Assembly (NCBI GenBank): GCA_020636255.1
Contig: JACJYE010000011.1
Coordinates: 186,001-250,000, forward strand
From: Lewinellaceae bacterium
Lineage (GTDB): Bacteria > Bacteroidota > Bacteroidia > Chitinophagales > Saprospiraceae
Reading direction: 5' to 3'
Length of the DNA: 64,000 bases
Part shown: positions 58,012-64,000 of the stretch, piece by piece
How positions within the stretch are numbered: position 1 is the first letter of the stretch
Layout: each line of letters opens with the position of its first letter
Position numbers and translations under genes: made by a program
Notes under the pieces: model-generated
Seen by the model: the letters and a program-made list of their open reading frames with translations, nothing else
Databases searched by the model: none
What the model was told of the DNA's origin: nothing

Positions 58012-58881
58012 ATGAAGAACGAGACGAGTAATACGGCCATACTGCTCATTCACTGCCCGGATGCGAAGGGGCTGGTGGCGGCCGTGACGGATTTTTTACA
58101 CAACAACAACGGCAACATCATCAGCCTGGACCAGCACGTCGACCAGGCTGAGCGGCGCTTTTTTATGCGGGTGGAGTGGGACCTGGAGGGGTTTGCCATT
58201 CCGGAAGAAAAGATCGATGATTATTTCGGCACCCTCATCGGGCAGAAGTACCGCATGGAGTGGCAGTTGCATTTCACCAGCCGGCGGCCGCGTTTCGCCA
58301 TCTTTGTCTCGAAGATGTCGCACTGCCTGTATGACATCCTGCAGCGTTGCATGTCGGCGGAGTGGAAAGTGGAAGTCCCCATCATCATCAGTAACCACGA
58401 CAACCTGCGGTATATTGCCGAACGTTTCGATATGCCCTTTGAGGTTATTGCCATCGATAAGGACAACAAGGCCGAGCAGGAACAGCGGCAGATCGAGCTG
58501 TTGCAGCAGCTCGATGTGGACTTCATCGTGCTGGCCCGTTATATGCAGATCCTGTCGGATAATTTTGTAGCGGCCTTTCCCAACCGCATCATCAATATCC
58601 ATCATTCCTTCCTGCCGGCTTTCAAGGGCGCCAAGCCCTACCATTCGGCCTTCAACAGGGGCGTAAAGGTAATAGGCGCTACCAGCCACTACGTGACGGC
58701 CGACCTCGACGAAGGGCCCATCATCGAACAGGATGTGCGCCGCATTTCCCATAAGGACAGCGTGCCCGACCTCATACGCATCGGGAAAGACCTGGAAAAG
58801 GTAGTTCTGGCCCGGGCGATCTGGCTGGAGATCCAGCACAAGATCTTGCCCTACAAGAACAAGACCATCGTGTTCGACTAA
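58012..58881 (+). CDS. purU: Formyltetrahydrofolate deformylase
   Basis: 289 residues from ATG 58012; an upstream frame to 57904 has no supporting features. N-terminal ACT domain (about 8-85, ILLIHCPDAKGLVAAVTDFLHNNNGNIISLDQHVD) and a formyltransferase-like domain (about 90-285) with VLARYMQILSD, IINIHHSFLPAFKGAKPYHSAFNRGVKVIGATSHYV and DEGPIIEQD. It releases formate from 10-formyl-THF for purine synthesis and balances the one-carbon pool. It is the only gene in its unit. Confidence 0.95.
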   Translation: MKNETSNTAILLIHCPDAKGLVAAVTDFLHNNNGNIISLDQHVDQAERRFFMRVEWDLEGFAIPEEKIDDYFGTLIGQKYRMEWQLHFTSRRPRFAIFVSKMSHCLYDILQRCMSAEWKVEVPIIISNHDNLRYIAERFDMPFEVIAIDKDNKAEQEQRQIELLQQLDVDFIVLARYMQILSDNFVAAFPNRIINIHHSFLPAFKGAKPYHSAFNRGVKVIGATSHYVTADLDEGPIIEQDVRRISHKDSVPDLIRIGKDLEKVVLARAIWLEIQHKILPYKNKTIVFD

Positions 58882-58891
58882 GCGCTTATGC

Positions 58892-59317
58892 TTACTCGAC
58901 CAGCGGCTTGCCGATGTAAACCTTGATCTCCGGAGATAAGCGGATGCGGACCTTGACGATCAGCGGGCTGTTGAGGTTGGCCATGGTGCGGCGGTGCAGC
59001 ATGTAAGCCGTTCTGATAGTTTGAAAGACCGACGTCAGGGCGGCGCTGCTTTTGGTTTCCGCCAGTATCTGCTCCAGCCTTTCCCTGGAAAAGTCCTCAT
59101 GTTTGCCTTTGAGCTCGACGTCGAGTGAAGGGCTGAGGGCCACGCCAAGCGCGAAACTGGTCACTTCCAGCCCGTACAGTTCCAGCTTGGGAAAGATGAG
59201 CAGCCACTCTTCGATAAGCTGAAAGCCCTTTTCCTTGGCCCCTTCCCCGAAAGCGGCGGCCTGTTCGCGCAGGGTGTCGGCGGTTTCCTGGAAGGCCTTT
59301 TTGAGTTTGTCGATCAT
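58892..59317 (-). CDS. Small conserved-looking protein of unknown function
   Basis: 141 residues, no signal or membrane helix. Amphipathic helices at the N-terminus (IDKLKKAFQETADTLREQAAAFGEGAKEKGFQLIEEWLLIFPKLELYG), a central EVTSFALGVALSPSLDVELKG strand region, then two helices and a final strand pair (LIVKVRIRLSPEIKVYIGKPLVE). I do not recognise the family. It lies 11 bp after the lipoprotein gene upstream and is probably in the same transcript. Confidence 0.7.
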   Translation of the reverse strand: MIDKLKKAFQETADTLREQAAAFGEGAKEKGFQLIEEWLLIFPKLELYGLEVTSFALGVALSPSLDVELKGKHEDFSRERLEQILAETKSSAALTSVFQTIRTAYMLHRRTMANLNSPLIVKVRIRLSPEIKVYIGKPLVE

Positions 59318-59328
59318 AAGGGTTTGTT

Positions 59329-60039
59329 TTACTTGAACCGAATCTCGCCGTCGACGGTAGCTTTGCCCTCCATCAGGTCAAGCAGCTTCCGGTCTACGGT
59401 GACGGTATTACCGGACACCTGAGCCCCTTCGATGGTCGTTTTTTTGACCTTGCCGGGCAGGTGGTACACGGTCTTGTAGGTGCCCGATGCCATGAACATT
59501 TTCAGGAACTCCCCTTCTTCACCGGCCAGCAGTTCGTTCTGAGCGCCCTCGCCGGCTTTTTTGCGGAGCAGCTTTTTCTTGCTGAATTCGAAAAGCCCCG
59601 CCGGCATGAACATGGAGGCGCTGCCTGCCATGGCGCCGGCCTCGGAGCCGCCCTGCTCATCGAGTTCCTTGAAGAACTGTTCGATCTGCCCCACTTCATC
59701 GAAGGGGAAGCTCATGTTGACGACGAACTGTTCGAGCGAATCGCTCATCGTCATGTGCAGGACGCCTTTCGACATGGCCTCGCCGGCGCCCGCTTGTTCC
59801 TTCAGGTAGATGATGGTATCCATCTGCCCCAGGTTGAGGCCAGCATCAGCGGCGCCTTCTTTGGCGGCCTCGTCCAGCATGGCTTTCATCATGGGGTTGG
59901 CGAAGAGCTCGCTCATGTCCAGCGTAAGGCTGTATTTTCCGGAGCCGTCCTTGTTCAGGTAGATCTCCTCCAGTGTCTCGATGCAACTGGTGAGGAACAA
60001 AAGAGACCCGCCCAGCAAATAAAGGATTATTTTTTTCAT
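59329..60039 (-). CDS. Lipoprotein of unknown function
   Basis: 236 residues. Lipoprotein signal ends LFLTSC (Cys19). The mature part opens IETLEEIYLNKDGSGKYSLTLDMSEL, then YLKEQAGAGEAMSKGVLHMTMSDSLEQFVVNMSFPFDEVGQIEQFFKEL. The C-terminal part is beta-rich (YKTVYHLPGKVKKTTIEGAQVSGNTVTVDR). The fold resembles small beta-rich lipoproteins of this phylum (DUF-type). Likely anchored in the inner face of the outer membrane. Forms a two-gene unit with the following small gene. Confidence 0.75.
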   Translation of the reverse strand: MKKIILYLLGGSLLFLTSCIETLEEIYLNKDGSGKYSLTLDMSELFANPMMKAMLDEAAKEGAADAGLNLGQMDTIIYLKEQAGAGEAMSKGVLHMTMSDSLEQFVVNMSFPFDEVGQIEQFFKELDEQGGSEAGAMAGSASMFMPAGLFEFSKKKLLRKKAGEGAQNELLAGEEGEFLKMFMASGTYKTVYHLPGKVKKTTIEGAQVSGNTVTVDRKLLDLMEGKATVDGEIRFK

Positions 60040-60146
60040 GGCCTTGGTTTTTTTTAACGCGGGTTAAAAGTACGCCAGCCTGCCGGGAATGCGCAAATAT
60101 TACGACGTATTTAATCCTTTTTTCGGTTAAGCGCAGGCTTCAAAAC

Positions 60147-60154
60147 TATCTTTG
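60147..60154 (+). promoter_or_regulatory. -7 box upstream of the AAA+ gene
   Basis: TATCTTTG matches TAnnTTTG exactly, 65 bp before ATG 60220. A TTCG about 21 bp upstream is a weak -33 candidate. Confidence 0.5.
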
Positions 60155-60219
60155 CCCTCATACGTTTCATTGATTTGTACGACGAACCCAACTTTCCGAA
60201 ACCCAAACCCAATTCCGGA

Positions 60220-61707
60220 ATGAACCATAGCAAAACGCTGGGCGAACTGAAAAAAAGCGGCTACCGATCCCGGCCCGTCAAAGAGGAATTGCGCACCAAC
60301 CTGATCGCAAAGCTCCGTACCGGCGACAAAATGTTCAGCAGGGTCATCGGCTTTGACGATACCGTGCTGCCCGATATCGAGCGCGCCGTGCTCTCCCGGC
60401 ACAACATCCTGCTGCTCGGCCTGCGCGGCCAGGCGAAAACCCGCATCGCTCGCCTGCTGGACAACCTGCTCGACGAATACGTGCCTATTATCGCGGGCAG
60501 CGAGCTCAACGACGACCCCCTCAACCCCATCTCCCGCTACGGCCGCGACATGCTGGCCGAGCATGGCGACAATACGCCTATAGAGTGGATACACCGCAGC
60601 CAGCGTTACGTGGAAAAACTGGCCACCCCCGACGTGAGCGTCGCCGACCTCATTGGGGATGTGGACCCCATCAAGGCGGCTTCCCTGAAACTGCCCTATT
60701 CTGATGAGCGGGTCATCCATTTCGGGCTGGTGCCCCGTTCGCACCGCAGCATCTTCGTGATCAACGAGCTGCCCGACCTGCAACCCCGCATTCAGGTGTC
60801 GCTGTTCAATATCCTCCAGGAAGGCGATATCCAGATCAGGGGCTTCAAGCTGCGCCTGCCGCTCGATATCCAGTTCGTCTTCACGGCCAACCCCGAAGAT
60901 TATACCAACCGGGGCAGCATTATTACCCCGCTGAAAGACCGCATCGAAAGCCAGATCCTGACCCATTACCCCAAAACGATCGAGATTGCCAGGCAGATCA
61001 CCCAGCAGGAGGCCCGCCTGGCCGAACAGCAACGGCAGGCGGTAACGGTGCCCGACTTGCTGCAGGTCATGCTGGAGATGATCGCTTTCGAAGCGCGCAG
61101 CAGCGAGCTTATCGATGAAAAGAGCGGCGTTTCGGCCCGCCTGACGATCTCCGGGTATGAGAACCTGGCCAGCACGGCCGAACGCCGGATGCTGATCAAC
61201 CATGAAGACAAGGCTACGGCGCGTATTACGGACTTCTGGGGCGTCGTGCCGGCCATCACCGGCAAGGTCGAGCTGGTGTATGAGGGCGAACAGGAAGGGC
61301 CCTACAACGTGGCTATCGCCCTGCTCAGCAAGGTGATCCGGACGACTTTCCTCAACCACTTCCCCAATCCCGACAAACTGAAGAAAGGGGTGGAAAAAGA
61401 CCCCTACGGCACCATTCGCGCCTGGTTTTCCGGCGGCAACCAGCTCGAGCTGCTCAACGATGCCAGCGAGGCGGATTTCCGCAGCGCCCTCGATAAGGTG
61501 GCCGGGCTGCGCAGGCTGGTAGAAAAAACCCTCGGCCTGAAAGGGGACGACGCCTATACCTTTATGGAGCTGGCCCTGCACGGGCTGGCCGAGCTCAACA
61601 TTATAAACAAGGAGATGATGGAATCCCGCTTCGCCTTCCGCGACCTGCTGGCCGACATGCTGGATGAAGGCCTGTTCGACGACGATGACGGCGATTTTGA
61701 TAATTGA
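60220..61707 (+). CDS. ChlI/MoxR-type AAA+ ATPase (magnesium-chelatase-subunit-I-like)
   Basis: 495 residues from ATG 60220 (TTG 60175 would add 15). AAA+ domain about 45-260: the P-loop reads LLLGLRGQAKTRIARLL, Walker B is SIFVINELPDLQPRIQVSLFNILQEG, sensor 1 is FVFTANPEDYTNRGSIITPLKDRI. The C-terminal helical part has the STAERRMLIN region of ChlI-like proteins. There is no bacteriochlorophyll pathway here, so magnesium insertion is unlikely; such proteins usually act with a VWA-domain partner, which is not adjacent. Function is therefore unassigned. Confidence 0.85.
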   Translation: MNHSKTLGELKKSGYRSRPVKEELRTNLIAKLRTGDKMFSRVIGFDDTVLPDIERAVLSRHNILLLGLRGQAKTRIARLLDNLLDEYVPIIAGSELNDDPLNPISRYGRDMLAEHGDNTPIEWIHRSQRYVEKLATPDVSVADLIGDVDPIKAASLKLPYSDERVIHFGLVPRSHRSIFVINELPDLQPRIQVSLFNILQEGDIQIRGFKLRLPLDIQFVFTANPEDYTNRGSIITPLKDRIESQILTHYPKTIEIARQITQQEARLAEQQRQAVTVPDLLQVMLEMIAFEARSSELIDEKSGVSARLTISGYENLASTAERRMLINHEDKATARITDFWGVVPAITGKVELVYEGEQEGPYNVAIALLSKVIRTTFLNHFPNPDKLKKGVEKDPYGTIRAWFSGGNQLELLNDASEADFRSALDKVAGLRRLVEKTLGLKGDDAYTFMELALHGLAELNIINKEMMESRFAFRDLLADMLDEGLFDDDDGDFDN

Positions 61708-61725
61708 CAGGAAGCGCTATTTTTG
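61696..61725 (+). promoter_or_regulatory. Bacteroidota-type promoter of the YciO/Sua5 gene
   Basis: TTTG (61696-61699), an 18-bp spacer and TATTTTTG (61718-61725). The -33 box lies inside the end of the AAA+ gene. The predicted transcript starts about 15 nt before the ATG. Confidence 0.6.
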
Positions 61726-61745
61726 CAGTGTAAAGCCCTGCAACC

Positions 61746-62360
61746 ATGCTTTTGAGAATCAACCCGGACAACCCCGAGGGCCGGAAGATCCGCCAGGCGG
61801 TGGAGATAATGGAACAAGGGGGCGTCATCATTTACCCCACCGACACGGTGTATGCCCTGGGCTGTGATATGCTTCAGGCCCGTGCCGGCGACCGCATCTG
61901 CCGCCTCAGAGGGCTCGACCCGGTAAAGGCGCGCCTGTCCCTCATCTGCGAAGATATCAGCCAGGTTTCCGAGTTCACGCAGCAGATCGACAACCATGTG
62001 TTCCGGATCATGAAGAAACACCTTCCTGGCCCGTTCACCTTCGTCCTGAATTCCAGCAACCAGGTGCCCAAACTGTTCAAGAACCGCAAGCGCACCCTGG
62101 GCATCCGCATTCCCGCCAACAATATAGCCATGGCCCTGGTCAGGGAGCTCGGCCGCCCCATGCTGACGGCTTCCCTGAAATCAGTGGACGAGATCCTGGA
62201 ATACTTTACCGACCCCATCGATATTTTCGAAGACTATAAAAACCAGGTCGAGCTCGTCATCGACGGAGGCATCGGCGGCAACCAGGCTTCAACCATCGTC
62301 GATTGCACCGGCTCGGAGCCCGAGGTCATCCGCGAAGGCCTGGGCCAGCTGGAGTTGTAG
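61746..62360 (+). CDS. YciO/YrdC/Sua5-family protein
   Basis: 204 residues, one Sua5/YrdC domain: GGVIIYPTDTVYALGCD, then KARLSLICEDISQVSEF, LPGPFTFVLNSSNQVPKLFKNRKRTLGIRIPANN, MLTASLKS and VIDGGIGGNQASTIVDCTG. The usual KRP reading near residue 60 is KAR, and SGxxS is reduced, so it is nearer YciO than TsaC/Sua5. True Sua5 makes threonylcarbamoyl-AMP for tRNA t6A; YciO-type proteins may do the same less efficiently or have another role. Confidence 0.88.
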   Translation: MLLRINPDNPEGRKIRQAVEIMEQGGVIIYPTDTVYALGCDMLQARAGDRICRLRGLDPVKARLSLICEDISQVSEFTQQIDNHVFRIMKKHLPGPFTFVLNSSNQVPKLFKNRKRTLGIRIPANNIAMALVRELGRPMLTASLKSVDEILEYFTDPIDIFEDYKNQVELVIDGGIGGNQASTIVDCTGSEPEVIREGLGQLEL

Positions 62361-62444
62361 CGTTTTGGCCCGTGTAAATATTCCCTGCACAACCACATTC
62401 TACTGCCGGGCGTAAGAGTGTAGGTAAAATGACAAAAGAATCCC

Positions 62445-62474
62445 TTGGTTGAGGGGGAAGATGGCTTATCTTTG
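62445..62474 (+). promoter_or_regulatory. Bacteroidota-type promoter of the TonB receptor gene
   Basis: TTG (62445-62447), a 19-bp spacer and TATCTTTG (62467-62474), an exact TAnnTTTG. It predicts a leader of about 65 nt before ATG 62545. Confidence 0.7.
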
Positions 62475-62544
62475 TGACCTCAATTTGGGAAACCGGCTTT
62501 TATGCCCAGCCAAATGGCTGCTTTTTTAACACCTCTTAATTATT

Positions 62545-64000
62545 ATGAAGCACAGTATACTCCTGTTCCTTTTCCTGGCCGGATGCTCTATAGGGCTTCT
62601 TGCCCAGAACGGCGCAACGATCCGGGGAAATATCTACGATAAGGATACCGGTGAACCGATCATCTACGGTACCGTCGTACTGAAAGGGACGAATTATGGC
62701 ACGAATACCGATTACGACGGTTTCTTCAGCTTTGGTAATATCCCGTCCGGCAGCTACCAGCTCGTGGCCACCTATATCGGTTATGACAGCGTTGCGGTAA
62801 ACATTGCGGCCAAAGATGGGGCCATCATTTACAAGAGCCTTTATATGGCGCCCAGCGCCGTCAACCTGGAAACGGTCAACGTGTCCAGCCGCCGCGAACA
62901 GGCGCGGGGTGACGTACAGGTGTCAAAGGTGACCGTCACGCCCAAACAGATCCGGTCGCTGCCTTCGACGGGTGGTGAATCCGATATCGCGCAGTACCTG
63001 CCGGTGCTGCCGGGTATCATCGTTTCCGGCGACCAGGGCGGGCAGTTGTATATCCGGGGTGGCTCGCCCGTGCAGAACAAGATATTGCTGGACGGCATGA
63101 CCATCTACAACCCTTTCCACTCCATAGGCTTCTTTTCCGTTTTTGAAACGGAGGCCATCCGCAGCGTCGATGTCCTCACCGGCGGCTTCAGCGCCGAGTA
63201 CGGCGGCCGCATCTCGGCCATTGTGGATATCAAAACGCGGGAGGGCAACAAGAAGCGGCTCGGTGGGCTGGTCTCGGCAAGCCCCTTCCAGGTGAAAGGC
63301 CTGATCGAAGGGCCGGTCAAAAAGCTGAGCGACGAAGGCGGCGGCAGCGTTTCCTTCCTCCTCACCGGCAAGCATTCCTACCTCGACCAGACGTCGAAGC
63401 AACTGTACAGCTATGCTGTCGACCCGGATTTCTTCTCCTTCGCTTCGGCGGATACCAGCCTGGGCGATATCAAGAAGTCGGACATCGGCCTGCCCTACAC
63501 TTATACCGACCTGTACGGCAAGCTGTCCTTCGTCGGCGCCAACGGTAGTAAGCTCAACCTTTTCGGTTTCAATTTCACCGACGCCTTCAACTTCATCGGG
63601 CTGGCAAAACTCGATTGGACGACCACCGGGGCAGGGGCCAATTTCACCCTCATCCCCACCAACTCCAACGTCATACTGGACGGCACCATTGCCGTAAGCA
63701 ATTATGAGATCGGGCTGCAGGAATCAGACGGGCGGCCCCGGCGCAGCGGCATCAGCAGCTACAATGCCAACCTGGGCTTTACCTATTTCGGCAATAAGAA
63801 CCAGGTGAACTACGGCTTCGAATTCACAGGCTTCAATACGGATTTCAGCTTCCGCAACTTCGTAGGCGTATCTTTCGAGCAGCGGGACTTCACGACGGAG
63901 CTGGCCGGTTATTTCAAATACAAACAGCAACTGGGCAACCTCGTTATCGAACCGGCCGTGCGGCTCCACTACTATGCCTCACAGACGGAGGTTTCTCTGG
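62545..64000 (+). CDS. TonB-dependent receptor with carboxypeptidase-like domain (5' part, cut by window)
   Basis: The frame is open from ATG 62545 to the right edge, about 485 codons. Signal peptide about 1-23 (ends LLAQN). A CarboxypepD_reg-like domain (about 25-105; IRGNIYDKDTGEPIIYGTVVLKG, GSYQLVATYIGYDS) precedes a plug (about 115-225) with DIAQYLPVLPGIIVSGDQGGQLYIRGGSPVQNKILLDGMTIYNPFHSIGFFSVF and GGFSAEYGGRISAIVDIKTREG. Barrel strands follow. It lacks the SusC VLKDASATAMYG signature, so it belongs to the general TonB receptor group of this phylum. Ligand unknown. Confidence 0.94.
   Translation, partial: MKHSILLFLFLAGCSIGLLAQNGATIRGNIYDKDTGEPIIYGTVVLKGTNYGTNTDYDGFFSFGNIPSGSYQLVATYIGYDSVAVNIAAKDGAIIYKSLYMAPSAVNLETVNVSSRREQARGDVQVSKVTVTPKQIRSLPSTGGESDIAQYLPVLPGIIVSGDQGGQLYIRGGSPVQNKILLDGMTIYNPFHSIGFFSVFETEAIRSVDVLTGGFSAEYGGRISAIVDIKTREGNKKRLGGLVSASPFQVKGLIEGPVKKLSDEGGGSVSFLLTGKHSYLDQTSKQLYSYAVDPDFFSFASADTSLGDIKKSDIGLPYTYTDLYGKLSFVGANGSKLNLFGFNFTDAFNFIGLAKLDWTTTGAGANFTLIPTNSNVILDGTIAVSNYEIGLQESDGRPRRSGISSYNANLGFTYFGNKNQVNYGFEFTGFNTDFSFRNFVGVSFEQRDFTTELAGYFKYKQQLGNLVIEPAVRLHYYASQTEVSL

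Noticed and set aside
60220..61707. Magnesium chelatase for chlorophyll synthesis
   Set aside because: No BchD/BchH or other pigment gene is near, and ChlI-like AAA+ proteins are common in non-phototrophs.

Overview
The window reads as chromosome from a fairly GC-rich member of the Bacteroidota, probably the Saprospiria/Lewinella side of the phylum (inference). The evidence is a SusC-type TonB-dependent receptor, a second carboxypeptidase-fold TonB receptor, several promoters matching the Bacteroidota TTG/TTTG-N19-20-TAnnTTTG pattern, almost no Shine-Dalgarno sequences, many secreted proteins and lipoproteins, and a DAHP synthase/chorismate mutase fusion. No rRNA, tRNA, CRISPR array or complete insertion sequence was found. 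About 45 protein genes are present; those at both ends are cut by the window.

Layout. 1-3.7 kb: a GntR regulator and a SusC receptor on the minus strand. 3.7-9.1 kb: a CBS protein, then an aromatic amino acid operon (pheA, aminotransferase, tyrA, DAHP synthase-chorismate mutase) preceded by two complete, tandem Phe/Tyr leader-peptide attenuators. 9.3-13.2 kb: crotonase, hibernation factor, glucokinase and a secreted protein. 13.3-19.5 kb: a 1744-residue TPR/P-loop NTPase with a HEPN-like C-terminal motif, followed 30 bp later by a CapV-like patatin phospholipase; this is the best candidate for an undescribed conflict or defence system. 19.6-26.3 kb: a complete N-type rotary ATPase operon (atpDCQRBEFAG, minus strand) with an exact 4 x 33-bp hairpin array just upstream of atpE. 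26.5-29.0 kb: a choline-transporter-like symporter divergent from a phosphatidylcholine synthase. 29-45 kb: a stand-alone TonB plug lipoprotein, an AspT-type carrier, TPR and sortilin-like secreted proteins, a prolyl oligopeptidase, the c-di-AMP synthase CdaA, a GNAT enzyme and an M20 peptidase. 44.6-47.5 kb: an MFS carrier divergent from a cytoplasmic trehalase. 47.5-54.9 kb: an adenylate cyclase, a cholesterol-dependent-cytolysin-like lipoprotein, an M1 peptidase, a GDPD lipoprotein and a serine hydrolase. 55-64 kb: RecQ, PurU, two small unknowns, a ChlI/MoxR-type AAA+ protein, a YciO/Sua5 protein and the start of another TonB receptor.

How the parts fit. The aromatic operon is probably controlled by translation of two Phe/Tyr-rich leaders, and its PheA has a changed ESRP motif in the ACT domain. 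Choline uptake, phosphatidylcholine synthesis and the N-ATPase lie together and may share ion coupling. The trehalase and MFS carrier look like an import-and-hydrolysis pair. Intergenic DNA is rich in small mobile or repetitive elements: a TTAAGAGCTTGTTTGGAGGCC-ended palindromic family, an IS66-like MITE, an AGGCTGTCT-ended element, 7-bp tandem repeats and a 46-bp tandem array.
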